NCBI GenBank assembly: GCA_003971905.1
Contig: RSEE01000049.1
Coordinates: forward strand, 1-64,000
Origin: Moniliella sp. 'wahieum'
Lineage: Eukaryota; Basidiomycota; Moniliellomycetes; Moniliellales; Moniliellaceae
DNA length: 64,000 nt
Direction: 5' to 3'
Below are positions 22,050 through 33,299 of this stretch, one piece after another (within the stretch, counting starts at the first letter, position 1; each line of letters begins with the position of its first letter). The notes under the pieces are model-generated. The model did no database searches. It was given only the letters and a program-made list of their open reading frames with translations, and was not told the DNA's origin. Both the position numbers and the translations under genes were made by a program.

Positions 22050-22195
22050 ATGCCACAGGTATACTGCCTCTCTGAGATGTGAGATCTGGTCGCTGGCGGA
22101 TACACCGAGTACTGAAGGACACTCCCTTCGAACTCCCCCTCCCCTCCCTGCCCCGCCAGCGGGGTAAGTTCGAGCCAAAGCAGGAGAAAACGGGA

Positions 22196-22203
22196 TATAA
22201 ATA
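22196..22203 (+). promoter_or_regulatory. TATA box of the MFS gene
   Basis: tataaata, 79 bp before the ATG at 22282. A C-rich leader follows. Confidence 0.7.
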
Positions 22204-22281
22204 CGACCCCATTTCTCTACTGCCCACTACTTCTCCACCCCCCCCCCCACACCCCTCACTCCCCTTCCAGCCCCTTGCACT

Positions 22282-23984
22282 ATGGACGCCCAACTCGAGA
22301 AGAAGATTGATGGGACGATGGTCGACCCGATCCAGGACGTCGACCTGATGGCCGACCCAAAGACCATGGCGATGAACGGGGACAGCGTGGTGCCCAACTT
22401 GGCGTTGACCTCGCTTCCCTCTATGAGCACCGAAGAACGACAAGCACTTGAAAAGCAGCTCAAGCGCAAGATTGACCGGCGCCTGCTCGGTCCTCTGATT
22501 GTGCTCTACATTCTCAACTACCTGGACCGCAACAATCTCCCAGGCTGCTGATTACGGTTTCAAGCGCGACCTCCACCTCGTCGGCAACCAATACTCCACC
22601 ATCTTGGCCATCCTCTTTGTTGGCTACATTCTCTTTCAGGTGCGTATCTCTATTCCACTGTTGCGGGGTTTCGGAAACTAACTCTGCCTTAATTCCAGAT
22701 TCCCTCCAACCTGCTTATGAACAAAGTTGGCCGTCCCAGGCTCTACATCCCTGTGGCTGTGGGCGTTTGGGGGTGTGGTTAGTGGGCTAACGGCAGTGTG
22801 CAATTCGTATGGCAGTGTTCTTGCTGTTCGTGTGTTTTGGGCGTGACCGAGGCCGCTTTCTTCCCAGGAGCACTGCTGCTGCTTTCGTCATGGTACACCA
22901 AGAAGGAACTGGCCACGCGCACTGCGCTTCTCTACTCGGGATCCATCATCTCCAATGCGTTCAGCAGCCTGCTCGCCACGGCCATCCTCACCATGGACGG
23001 CGTCCGGGGCATTGCTGGCTTCCGCTGGCTTTCATCATCGAAGCTAGTGTCACGGTCCTTGTGGCGCTGGCTTGCCCTTTCATCTTGCCCGACTACCCGG
23101 AGAACACCAAGTTCCTCACTCCGGAAGAGCGAATGATTGCGGGGTGCAGCGTCTTGCTGAGGATGCCGGCGAAGTGGACCGTGGCTCTGGGGGAACAGCA
23201 AAGGAAGGACTGTGGCTGACGTTTAAGGACCCGTTGGTCTGGCTCATGGCGCTCGCTTTGACAGCCGCCACACTGGCCATGTCATTCAATGCGTTTATGC
23301 CGACGGTGGTGAGGGAGATGCTAGGGTACTCGCGGACGTACACGTTGCTGATCACTGCTACGCCGTGGGTGTTTGCTTGGATCGTGGTCTTGTTCAATGC
23401 TCTACACGCCGACAAGACGGGGGAGCGGACGCTGCACATCATCATCCCTCTTCTTTTGCATTGTGGGGTTCATCATGGCCGCCGCGACCAAGCAAAAGGC
23501 AGTCAACTTTACTGGTACATTCCTCATGTGCCAAGGCTACGCCGGGTTTGTCGTCATCCTCTCCTGGATGGGCACTACCTTTGCCCGTCCTACTCACAAG
23601 CGTGTGGTGGCCACTGCGGGGATCAACGCGTTCAGTCAGCTGGGCAACGTGGCGAGCATGTACTACTGGGGCAATGGCAAGCCGATCTGGGAATCTTCGG
23701 TCATCTGCCTTGCCTGTGCTGCGGCGGCGATCGTGTTAAAGGGATTGAACCGATGCACTCTCACCGAGGTGAAGGCTCCTGGACCTAATTCAAGTCCACG
23801 CCCACGCCCACGCCCACGCCCACGCCCACGCCCACGTCCACGTCCACTCCGACGCGCTGGAGAAACGCCGACCTTGACCTTGGTTTGGGACTGTTCTGTG
23901 CCTCGGACCGATGGATGGATCGGATTTCCCCTGGGTGCATTGGACAAACACAGGGGCTATCGCGACACGGTGGCGGGGCGCTGA
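22282..23984 (+). CDS. MFS transporter, Dal5/allantoate permease type
   Basis: A plasma-membrane anion:cation symporter-type carrier; the substrate is not readable. The N-terminal cytosolic part (about 60 aa) ends in KRKIDRRLLGPLIVLYILNY, the first membrane helix, followed by LDRNNL and YGFKRDLHLVGNQYS, the family signature. Later helices include AAFFPGALLLLSSWY, WLMALALTAATLAMSFNAF and CQGYAGFVVILSWMGTTFA. An intron at 22639-22699 (gtgcgtatc...ctaac...ttccag) joins GYILFQ to IPSNLLMNK. At least six one-base frame changes are needed (near 22545, 22755, 22840, 23035, 23145, 23455). The C-terminus runs into a CCACGC hexamer repeat read as Pro-Arg dipeptides; with a further indel the true end could be nearer 23780. 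Confidence 0.88.
22639..22699 (+). other. intron of the MFS gene
   Basis: gtgcgtatct at the donor, an actaactc branch region near 22678 and ttccag at the acceptor. Removal restores the FQ-IPSNLL sequence typical of the family. Confidence 0.8.
23796..23847. repeat. hexanucleotide CCACGC repeat
   Basis: About eight copies of the 6-bp unit, the last two changed to ccacgt. In the MFS frame they encode a Pro-Arg dipeptide run. Confidence 0.9.
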
Positions 23985-24002
23985 CTCGGCCGGTGCACGT
24001 AG

Positions 24003-24027
24003 GTTGAACGTTGAACGTTGAACGTTG
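24003..24027. repeat. GTTGAAC heptamer array
   Basis: Three perfect tandem copies of GTTGAAC (24003-24023) followed by gttgg. Confidence 0.9.
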
Positions 24028-24115
24028 GTGGCAGCCAATGAGTTCTGAGTCTGTTGCCTTTCTGTTGCTACGGGCACGATCTGGGGGCGCCTCCGCTCGC
24101 TGGTTCACAGCTGCA

Positions 24116-24144
24116 TCACATGTCACATGTGATGCCATGTCACA
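24116..24144. repeat. TGTCACA heptamer cluster
   Basis: tcaca, TGTCACA (24121-24127), tgtgatg, cca, then TGTCACA again (24138-24144). Confidence 0.75.
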
Positions 24145-24588
24145 AGATCACGGCATCCCCATCGAGGCATCTGCGTCGTTGCCTCCCACAAGGGCGATTA
24201 ATCGGCAGTGCATCCAAAAGGCGGGTGTTTGCGGTGCGGCGGCCTCAGGGTACAGTGAGAGGGTTTGATGGTGGTCGTTGCTGAGTGAGCGGCGATGAGC
24301 TCACTAGCAGAGCAGAGGGAGCGATGAGGAGTGGTTGCTGAGCCACTGAAAACGAGTACTGCAGCCTGAAGGGGGGACGCGGGAAGATTGGCCAAAGTGG
24401 GCGGTTAATAAGAAAAGCCGAGTTGTCGGCCGGCCGGCATGGGGCGAGTGGGCCGCCATCTAACGTCATTTGCCTGAGCCGGGCGTAATTCGATTTGGGT
24501 AGGGTTGCCGGGGGAGGCGGATTTGAAACGGGCGCGGGTGGCCTGCCGCGGACATATAGTGCTCAGACGGAGTACCCCAGTCCCCAGT

Positions 24589-24603
24589 ACTCAGTTACTC
24601 AGT
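24589..24603. repeat. ACTCAGT heptamer pair
   Basis: Two copies of ACTCAGT separated by one T, about 105 bp before the Pcs60 ATG. Confidence 0.7.
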
Positions 24604-24708
24604 ACAGGTGAGCGGGGTGGGTATCCACTCCGTCGGGATCATTGCTCCGTCGATGGCGCTAGCTTGGGCTTCCCGCTCTTTCCCACCATCTGCTTTGATT
24701 CGTCCACC

Positions 24709-26282
24709 ATGAGCATTTCCTGTGACACCCTTCTCACCCCCCTGCTCCGTCCCTCGGCACCTGCCTCCGCCCCTGCGATCATCACCTGGAGCGCAGCGCT
24801 TGGAGTACAGCTATGCGCGTCTGGCGCAGGAAGTGGGCCGTGTGCAAGCCCAGCTGGCCTCGTTCAAGTTGCCGCCCGGCAAGGCGGTCAGTGCGTCGCT
24901 GATCAACGGCATTGAGTTCACCGCCACCTTCCTCGCCACTGGTGCTCAGCAGCTCATTTCGGCTCCCCTCAACCCAGCCTACAAGCAGAGCGAGGTGGAG
25001 TTTTACCTCAATGACACCCAGGCCGGCTTGATGGTGCTGCACCATGGGGCGGTGCAAGCCCAGGCGCCCGCCGCGCTCGCCGCTCAAAAACTCAACATCC
25101 CTGTGGTGGAAATTGTGGTGGAGCCTAGCTCGGGCGAGGTCAAGCTGATCCACCCTGGTGGGGCCTGTACCCCTGGCCGAAGCGGGAGTGCTGCAGGCCC
25201 AGCCGCAAGACGTGGCGCTTGTCCTGCACACGTCGGGCACGACGGGCCGGCCCAAAGCAGTGCCTCTCACGCACGCCAACATTGCCCGTACCATGGTCAA
25301 CATTGTCAACACCTACCACCTCACGCCCAAGGACCGAACGTTGCTGGTCATGCCTCTGTTCCATGTGCACGGATTGGTGTGTGGGTTGCTGGCCACGCTG
25401 CTCTCTGGTGGATCGGCGGTGATCCCACCCAAGTTTTCTGCATCGAACTTTTGGAAGACGTTTGAGGCAGAGGGGTGCACGTGGTACACGGCCGTGCCTA
25501 CGATCCACCAAATGTTGTTGGCGACAAGACGCCCAAGCCATCGGCGTCGCCTGTGCCGGGACTTCGGTTCATCCGTTCCTGCTCCTCGAGCTTGTCCCCG
25601 CCGACGTTTGAAGCGATCGAGACGGCGTTTGGCGCGCCGGTGCTGGAGGCGTATGCGATGACGGAGGCGGCGCACCAGATGACCTCCAACCCCTTGCCGC
25701 CGAAAAAGCGCTTCCCCGGCTCGGTGGGGGTGGGCCAAGGTGTGGAGGTGCGCATCCTCGATGACAAGGGCGATGAGGTGCCGCACGACACGGTGGGTGA
25801 GGTGTGCATTCGCGGGCCGAATGTGACCAAGGGATACCTGAACAACGACAAGGCCAACGCCGAGAGCTTTGTGCACCAGGGCCGCAACAAGGGCTTCTTC
25901 CGCACCGGAGACCAAGGGCGGCAAGACAAGGATGGCTATGTGCGCCTGGTGGGGCGGATCAAGGAGCTGATCAACCGCGGCGGGGAGAAGATCAGCCGCT
26001 GGAGATTGACGCCGCGTTGCTGGTGGTGTGCCCGGGGTGGGGGAGGCCGTGTCGTTCGGGGCGCCGGACAAGATGTATGGGGAGAAGGTGAATGCGGCGG
26101 TGGTGCTCAAGGCGGGGGCGGAGCTGTCGCAGTCGGCGATCCAGGAGGCGTTGAAGGACAAGTTGGCGCCGTACAAGATCCCCGAGACGATCTTCATCTC
26201 GGACCAGATCCCCAAGACGGCGACGGGCAAGGTGCAGCGCATCAAGGTGGCGGCCGCGTTCCTGCGCCCGAGCAAGCTGTAA
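24709..26282 (+). CDS. peroxisomal acyl/oxalyl-CoA synthetase, Pcs60 type
   Basis: An AMP-forming ligase that activates a carboxylic acid to its CoA ester. Motifs in order: the P-loop LHTSGTTGRPKAVPLTHANI, the MPLFHVHGL loop, FIRSCSSSLSP, EAYAMTEAAHQMTSN, FRTGDQG, GRIKELINRGGEKIS, and PKTATGKVQR with the catalytic lysine near the end. These match yeast Pcs60/Fat2 closely through the whole ~510 aa, including AFLGAT-like and LNPxYK segments near the N-terminus. The protein ends PSKL, a classical PTS1 signal, so it should be peroxisomal. The S. cerevisiae relative is an oxalyl-CoA synthetase; oxalate as substrate here is inference. Frame shifts near 24785, 25170, 25525 and 26005 need correction. 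No intron is needed. Confidence 0.93.
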
Positions 26283-27347
26283 GGCAACTACGCTGGGGTG
26301 GGGTGGGCGTGGGGCGTTAAGCGGGGAGCGTGCACCGTTGCTGTACGAAGCGGGTAGGATGGGTACTCGGTATCACTTTTTCTCTCTGCTGTATTTCTGC
26401 TCATACTCTGCTCGATCTTTGCTAGATCTCTCTCTTTCCCTTATCTCGATATCGATATCAATCTCAATCTCAATCTCACTATCAATGTCAACATCAGAGC
26501 AACATGCGTGGCGAGAAAAGGAGATGGATGGGTGCTGTTCGCTGGCAAACGGGACTGGAGTTTGTCGAAAGGAGAGGTGGCCCGAGCGACGCGTGCGGCA
26601 AGGCGCCAGCAGCCACAGCCACTGGCGAGGCACAGGAGTGGGTCGTGCATGCTATGTACCATCGAATCCTGTGCCCTGTGCACGCGTGGTTGTAGACTGG
26701 TGATGGGCGTGGGAGGGTGGGGTGAGGGAGGCACTAGAGCAGCCTGGGCCCGCAGCAGAGCAGCGTGCGAGGCAGTTCGGAGTTGGGAGGCAGGCAAGCC
26801 ATGGGGGGCAGCAGCAGCAGGGAGTGCTTCGATACATACAGCAGTTCGCGGCTCTCGCGGCGCCCCAGCCATAGCAGCGCGCCTGTGTGCCCAGGTGGCG
26901 CGGGGCAGCGGCGAGCTCTGCGGCAGCCGAGCCAGCGCGTGAGGGCAGGTGGCCGCGAGCAGGGCGCTGTCTGAGCGCCCAGGCTCAGCACCCGAGAGAC
27001 CAGCCGACAGAGCGCACAGGAGCCGAGCAGCGCCTCCCCCACCAGCGTCTCCATCCCTGCGCCCATCCCATCCCACACGCCCTGCCGTCGGCCACCCGAA
27101 CATGCAAAATGCGCCCCACCGCTGGGCGCTGCAGCCGGGCGCGCACGCACGAAAAACGTAGCACTGGTAGGCACACACGGGGGCGTACGCACATATGTAT
27201 CTCGGCTCGATATGTATTTTTTTCTTTGCCTCGCTCTGTCCGCTCCACGCCCCCCTCGATGGGCACGAGCCACCCCCCTCCCCCCTCCGCTGCGCCTGCA
27301 GAAGGACCCCGCCACCATCTGCCCCTCCTCCGGCCCATTCTTTGCCC
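26283..27347. other. intergenic stretch between Pcs60 and OPT genes
   Basis: No gene. A degenerate hexamer run (atctca type, 26440-26485) lies just after the Pcs60 end. The ORFs on both strands from 26440 to 27440 are GC-driven; none has a domain. The leader before 27348 is C-rich. Confidence 0.5.
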
Positions 27348-30300
27348 ATGCAGGCCCACGACTTTTATCTGCCCTACCACCCCGCCAACGACCACAGCGA
27401 TGATAGCAGCGACGGCAGCAGCCACAACACCAACCCATACCCCTCCTCTGCCCACGCGTCGCCCACGGCCGCCGTCTGAGCAGTGCCGGTGCCGCCTACG
27501 TCTCCCCGCCACTCCCGACAGCTTCGCCTCCCCTCTCATCCGCCACTCCGGTGCCCCTTCCGCCGTGGACCCCGACGAGACCCCCCATCCCGACCACGAC
27601 GACGACTGGTTCGACCTCCGCCCGACGCCCCTCTCTGCCATCACGCCGATGCATCTGTGCTTGCCAGCCCTCCCCTCCCCATTGGGATAGGGACAGCTGC
27701 TACTGTCACCTCACCGGTGGGCGCCCATCAGCATCCGCTCTCTGAGCCCACACCGGATGCCCCCGTACAAGGCTCCCATGCCTCTGTCGTTCCTTCTTCC
27801 GTAGGCACCAGCACACTTGTTGACTCGCTTCTCAGTGGCAAGAATACCTTGTCCTCGTCCCAGCTGAGCGCGCTGGTGCAGGTGCCTGAATTGGCCGCGT
27901 TGGAATCCCCGTCGAGTTCAGACGAGGCGCATGGCCGCTTCCTCAACGCACTGCCCAGCACTGCCGATATGTACAACTCTCTCGGTTTCGAGGAGCGAGC
28001 ACTGGGCAATAAGAGACACTGGTCCAATGCTTCCACCCCTTCCTTTCTCTCCGCCTATACTGCAACGGCGACAACCAAAGGGGATGATGTCATCTCCCTC
28101 GTGGGACCCGTGGGCGAGGAAGACGCCTCTTCGCGACTGCAACAGCAAGAAGAACCCGAGGAGGAAACGAATCACTTGGGGAGAAAAGGGAGGGTCAATC
28201 CCTACGTCCGGGCCAGTGTGCCATCGGAGGATGATCCCGATATGCCCATCCATACCCTCCGCGTGTGGCTCTTGGGCCCTGTGTTTGCCATGGGCTTTTC
28301 AGCACTCTACGTGGCATTTACCTCGTGGGACTGGAACGTCAATGTGATCCAATCTGCAGTGCTGGTGCAGATCTTTTGTTGGCCGCTAGGCTTTCTTATG
28401 TCCAAAGTACCGTACCCTGTTTCTTGGCCGCTCGCCTGGTTCATCAACCCGGGACCATTCAACGTCAAGGAGCACACTTTATTTGCATCATGGCCACCTT
28501 TGGCACAGGCCCCGAGTGGCCACTGGACGTGCTCATGGTGCACAAAGTTACGTCGCATACTGTACCCACCCAAACCGGGTACAAGATCCTACTCATGTTA
28601 TCCAGTTCCTTGATGGGCCTATCTTACGCCGGCCTTTTTTACCGCACCCTTGTCATGCCTGGCCGCATGCTCTGGCCTACTGTGCTCTCTACCTCGGCCT
28701 TGCTTACCACGCTGCACGGCGTGCGCGCAAGCAACTGGTCCCGTCAAAAAGTGTTCTATGGTACCTTGATCGCTGCCTTTGCCTGGTCCTGGATCCCGGG
28801 GTTTGTTTTCCAGGCCTTGCAAACCGCGTCGTACGTCTCGAGCCAAAAAGCCATATATTTTGTTGGACATGGGAACTGACAAGCAGGTATTGGCGGGATG
28901 GTTTTTTGGTTCTCGGGGAGACTAGATGGATTACTTGGTGTGCACCCAATTCCTACCCCGTCAATCTCATTTTTGGGGGTCAAGGCGGTATGGGCTTTTG
29001 GCCTTCATTCTCACTGGATTGGGTTACCATTTCTCAGGCCTTACCTTCGCCCCTCATTACCCCTTTTTCGCCCAGCTCAACATTTTGGCAGGCTACCTTC
29101 TGTTTGGTGTGTTACTTCCTGCTCTCATTGCATTCTCCAGCAAAGGTGCAACACGATATATGCCATGGCTCAACAATTACCCGCTCGACCGCTTTGCGCA
29201 GCGGTACCAGATCAGTCACCTGCTTGGCCGCGCTTCTCCTTCCCATCCGGGCCTGCATCTGGATGAGAAAGCGTACGAAACCTACTCCAAGCCCTACTGG
29301 TCCGCGACGAATTTGATCAGCAAGGGGTGCGACCTCGCTCTTGTTCCGGCGCTTTTGATTCACTTTCTTCTCTTTGGTCTGTTGCCGACGATGCGCGACT
29401 ACCAGCGCCCCGTGCACGAAGAGGAAGATGTGCACGCTCAACTCATCCAACGGTACCAGCCCATTCCTGCGTGGTGGTGGCTGGCTCTCTTCCTTGTCTC
29501 GTTTGCTATGGCCATCGGGGCCTGTCGGGCTACGAGACCGACTTGCCCATTTGGGCCTTGCTGTTGTCCACTTTTCTCGGCTTTATCTTTGTGCTTCCGG
29601 TTGGCATCATCACTGCGCTCACTGCCATCTCGCCCGTTCCGGAATCCTTTTCAATTCTGGTGGCTGGGTACGTGGTGCCTGGGAAAGCGATGGCTTGGAT
29701 GCTGTTCCGGCTGTACCCCATGGTAAGCGTAGGCCAAGGAATCCAGATGCTGTCCCAGCTCAAGTTGGGGTTGTACTTTAAGCTACCGCCTCGGACGACG
29801 TTTCTTGCTATTGTCGTCACCCAATCCGTCTCGTGTGGCATCCAGATCGTCTTGGCTGACACGATTGCGTCGAGCCCGAGTGGGGCCAATGAACTGCTGT
29901 ACGATGCGGTGGTAGTGGGCATGCTGGGGTCGCAACGTACCTTTGGCTCGGCCGGGCGGTACCGCTTGCTGAACCTCTTCTTTCTCGTGGGTGCACTGGC
30001 GCCGGTACCGTTCTGGGTGTGTTATCGGTACAACCCGTTGCCGCCGCTGGAACGGGTTGGGTTTCGCTGGAGCCATGTGAGTTGGCCGATCATCTTGACT
30101 GCCACACCGACGACGTATGGGTGGTACCCTCTTTCGTTGACGTGCTGGGCTGTGGTGGGGGCAGCTGGCACCTCACGCTGTCGCCGATCCGGATGAAGAA
30201 CTACTATGTCGCACTGAACTATGTCTTGTCGTCGGCCTTGACGTCGGGCTCGGCGGCAACGTACTTTTTGATTTACATGCTGCCGATTTTCCAGGGCAAA

Positions 30301-30491
30301 TATGGCACCAGCTTTGCCGGTCCTCTTGGTGGGGCAACTCAATCCAATGGTCCACACTCGAAACTCAGAACACGGTCAACCCAGATGACGTGCCCTACCT
30401 GTTTTGGAAGAACGCCACGGCGCTTGTGCCGCCCAGCCAGGCCGGTGCATTTGCCCCGGCACCCAATGGTCAATGGCTCGATCCCCCCTAA
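27348..30491 (+). CDS. oligopeptide transporter (OPT family)
   Basis: A proton-coupled plasma-membrane carrier for small peptides or related metal chelates. It has a long disordered N-terminus (about 270 aa, Ser/Pro/Asp-rich) followed by 12-16 hydrophobic helices. The OPT signature NPGPFNVKEHTL, read near 28450, is clear. Other family segments are WIPGFVFQALQ, WCAPNSYPVNLIFGGQGGMG, the cytosolic loop FAQRYQISHLL, VGIITALTAISP and YNYVLSSALTSGSA (YVLSxALDSG type). It ends WWGN...FWKNATALVPPS and LDPP-stop at 30489. An intron at 28831-28925 (gtacgtct...ctgac...actag) joins QTAS to WITWCAPN. At least six frame shifts are needed, three of them in the N-terminal region, so the ATG at 27348 is provisional. 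Confidence 0.9.
28831..28925 (+). other. intron of the OPT gene
   Basis: gtacgtctcg donor, gaactgac branch site at about 28873, gagactag acceptor. The joined codon tc-a restores the conserved ASWITWCAPNSYP stretch. Confidence 0.8.
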
Positions 30492-31247
30492 TGCATACTG
30501 CATACCAGCAGCACGTTGTGGGCCCCCTTGGTCCAACGGCCAGCATCTCCTCGGCCGCGCTTCCCTCTCTGCACTGCCGTTGCCGAATTCCAACCGGGTT
30601 CTTGGTCATGGTTCATTGGCCATGGCGGACATTTGGTGTGTGTGATCACCGTGTGCATGTTCGGTACTGGTAGTCTCATCTGTCGCACGGCCCCTTCGCT
30701 CCATTCGACACCCATCGACGGGGTCGGCAGCCATATGATTCTGTACTCTGTACTCTGTACCTCTCCCTCGACCTTTATGCTGCCGCATTACGCGTTACGT
30801 GGCACGGGAGAACCCACTCCCGTTCTCTGTCACCATGTCACATGGCACTAGCCACTTACGACCGTTGCCTTTCTGAGCATTGTATTTCTATGCCAATGGT
30901 TTTTCCCATGCCCTCTTTCTCTTTCATGCCTGATAGGGGCGTAGAACGCGCCGCCAGCCTGCTCCAGACCGAGCCGGGAGATCCGAGGGCGGGCATAGAG
31001 GTATCTGTACGTCGTGATAGTCCTACTATCCAGAGCCCATGCACCAGCACGCTATAGATGCTATAGGGAAGTATTATGGGGAGGAGAGTGTTGAGTGTCG
31101 GACCACATCATCTGGATTTGAGACTCAACAGTTTGGTTCGGCACTGGTTTGGTTTGTCCTGCTTTGTGGGCTAACCGACTTGGTGGTCTGAGTTACATGA
31201 AGGTTCTTTTGCTCGAGTTATCTTTATCTTTCTTTCCCTACTTTGCG
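30492..31247. other. gene-free stretch after OPT
   Basis: No gene. A tactctg direct repeat is at 30745-30760 and a single tgtcaca at about 30835. The last 60 bp are T/C-rich and lead to a good TATA box. Confidence 0.5.
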
Positions 31248-31345
31248 TATAAGTAGGACGACCCCTCGCGGGTATACAATGCTATTATTCACCACACCCA
31301 CTCCCTTTGGCTTGCCTGATAGACTCCGCTACTCTACAGAGAGGG

Positions 31346-31400
31346 AGAGACCAACCCACCAACCAACCAACCAACCAACTAACTAACTAACCAACCAACC
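31346..31400. repeat. 4-bp CCAA/CTAA tandem repeat
   Basis: ccaa repeated about six times, then ctaa three times, then ccaa again, between a TATA box and the next ATG. Confidence 0.85.
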
Positions 31401-31461
31401 ACAGGGCACAACGGATATCCTTCAAGCAACCAAAGCAACCAACCCCAACTCGCGGGAGAGA

Positions 31462-31482
31462 CTTCAAGCTTCAAGCTTCAAG
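31462..31482. repeat. CTTCAAG heptamer array
   Basis: Three perfect tandem copies of CTTCAAG. Confidence 0.9.
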
Positions 31483-31642
31483 TCTCATGTCTCAGTGCGT
31501 GCAAGCATCATCGAAAAGAAAGGTATTATTTCCCACGGGCAGGCCAAAGTCAAACGAAATGAAAATCCCCATCGGCTGCGATCGCAGTCTGCAAGTCCAA
31601 AACGTCGCAGGCGAGCGAGTGAGCGGGGCAGGCGGGTAGGGG

Positions 31643-31669
31643 GTAGGCGTAGGCGTAGGCGTAGGCGTA
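31643..31669. repeat. hexanucleotide GTAGGC repeat
   Basis: About four and a half copies of gtaggc followed by degenerate gtagag units to 31690. Confidence 0.85.
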
Positions 31670-31970
31670 GAGGTAGAGGGAGGGGTAGAGGTAGGTATTT
31701 CCAGATAGTGCAACTTATCTCGGGGGGCACCGAGAAGGCAACAAAAAACGGGAGAACAAGCCAAAAAAAGGAAAGGAAAAGAAAGGAAAGGAAAGTGAGT
31801 GTTGAATCTTCAACGGGCAGAGGGGGTCGGAAAGCCCAACCTGCGACGCGTGGCAGCCCGCGGACCGCGGGGAAGGACATCTGGCCGGGAGAGAGAGAAA
31901 CGGGAGGGGGCCATCAAGGGCACAAGGGTCGGATCAACTCCATGGGAAGAAAAGGAGTTGAGAGGTAAGC

Positions 31971-33299
31971 AAAGAAGAGATCAGAAGCAGGGAGCAGCGC
32001 CAAGGCAAAAGGCAAAAGCCAAAGGGAAGATTGAAGATCCGATAGGTTGCTTGGTACGCCTCACCGGTTCACCCGAAAAGGCAGAAGAAAGCGCGGGTGA
32101 GGGAAGTATTGGGGCCTGAGCCGGCAAGTAACATGTACCTACGCGGGGATCCAGGCCGAGGGTCGAGACGGCAGACCCGGTACCCTTGCTCTACACCTCC
32201 GTCGACCGACGCGGGGGAGGGGACTCGTCCGACCCCTCCTCACGACCTTGCTGCGGTGGCGTTATCGGCACGTCGTCCTCGCGCCCTACTTGCACGCGGC
32301 GGTCCGAACACGAGATGTGCGCTGCCCAGCGGCATCTTCACCCGCGTCTTCCTCCCGCGCCTCCTGGGCCGACGGCCGGCGGCGTGCTTCCTTCGTAGGG
32401 GAAGGATCGTCCTCGCGCCCACCCATCTCATCCACCTGCTCGCCCTCCCATCCATCAGGTAAGCGCGACGTGCGAGACACACGCGTCGAACGGACGCACG
32501 GGACGCACGGGACGTACGGGGCGCACGACGGTCCGGGTCCGGGTCGGTTACGAGGCGCAGACGCAGCTGCGGCGCTACGTGATCCGTGTGGCCAGGGCCG
32601 GGCAACGTCAGCGCGGGGTGTAGCGTCGTTCTGGCTCTGCGTGCGCGCCAGGTGACGAGGGTGGCGCGGGACGCGGGTCGCGGTCGCGCCGGCCTGGGGC
32701 GTAAGGGTCACGGGAAGAAGCGCCGTACCGGCCAGCCCGGTCGTCCGGGTACACGGTCCGTGGGATCCGTTCCGGCCGACCTCGTGGGTCAGACAGAGGG
32801 GGTACGCGGTACCGCGACGGCGTGGGTAGTTTGTTTGAGAGGGCGCGCCAGTGCGTGGGGGTGGGTCGTTCCGCCCGCCGACGAAGAGGGAGCCGTATTA
32901 GGCTCATGTTTGTCGAGGCGGTGGGTCAAGGGCGACGCAGCCAGGGAAAAGCTTCGTGCCAACGAGGTGGTCCAACCGGTCCATTTTCTGCCTACTGATT
33001 TGGCGCGTGTGTCGGGCCGCTGTCCGACCCGGGTTCGTCGGCCGAGCCACGAGATCGGCGTGGCCGGCTGCGCTCGCCTGGATCCAACATCCCACGTGGG
33101 TGAGGCGCAAGCCCAACGCCCCGTTCGCCCCGTTCGCCTCGTTCGCCCCGTTCGCCCCGTTCGCCCTGTTCCCGCGCGGGGCACGGCGCGAAGACAGGGT
33201 GTGCCGCACGGGATTTGAACGGGGATCGGAGGCGCGGCGGAGCAGGCGAGGTGGGCGGCCCGGATCGGAGCGTGGACGATGTGGACGCTGCGAGCGGGT
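31971..33299. other. CpG-rich stretch, no recognised gene
   Basis: Very GC- and CpG-rich from about 32100 to 33280, with long open frames on both strands (up to 210 aa) but no domain. A 9-bp repeat of the ggacgcacg type is at 32490-32520 and a ttcgccccg 9-mer run at 33120-33172. The minus strand probably holds the 3' end or 3' UTR of the PX protein gene. Confidence 0.45.

Larger units (their letters stand above)
19098..22195. other. 3-kb gene-free stretch
   Basis: No gene is recognised in about 3.1 kb between the metallophosphoesterase and MFS genes, which diverge from here. ORFs of up to 184 aa at 20860-21420 on minus are GC-driven and lack domains. The region holds four heptamer clusters (listed separately) and a G-rich tract at 19950-19970. 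Confidence 0.5.
23985..24708. other. intergenic stretch and Pcs60 promoter
   Basis: No gene. It contains GTTGAAC, TGTCACA and ACTCAGT heptamer clusters (listed separately). A gacatatagt TATA-like site lies near 24551, about 155 bp before the Pcs60 ATG. Confidence 0.5.
31248..31970 (+). other. possible unrecognised transcription unit
   Basis: A strong TATA-like tataagta (31248-31255) is followed about 100 bp later by a 4-bp caac/aact array (31346-31400) such as occurs in fungal 5' leaders, by CTTCAAG heptamers, and by an ATG at 31487 opening a 12-codon exon that ends at a GT (aaag-gtatta). Beyond this the sequence is purine-rich and contains a GTAGGC hexamer run (31643-31669). The open frame 31495-31968 is extremely Arg/Lys-rich and may be an artefact of that composition. 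No family is recognised. Confidence 0.25.

Noticed and set aside
33195..33230. tRNA-like T-arm (gggatttgaacgggg)
   Set aside because: The flanking bases do not form a T-stem, and no acceptor, D or anticodon arms could be found nearby.
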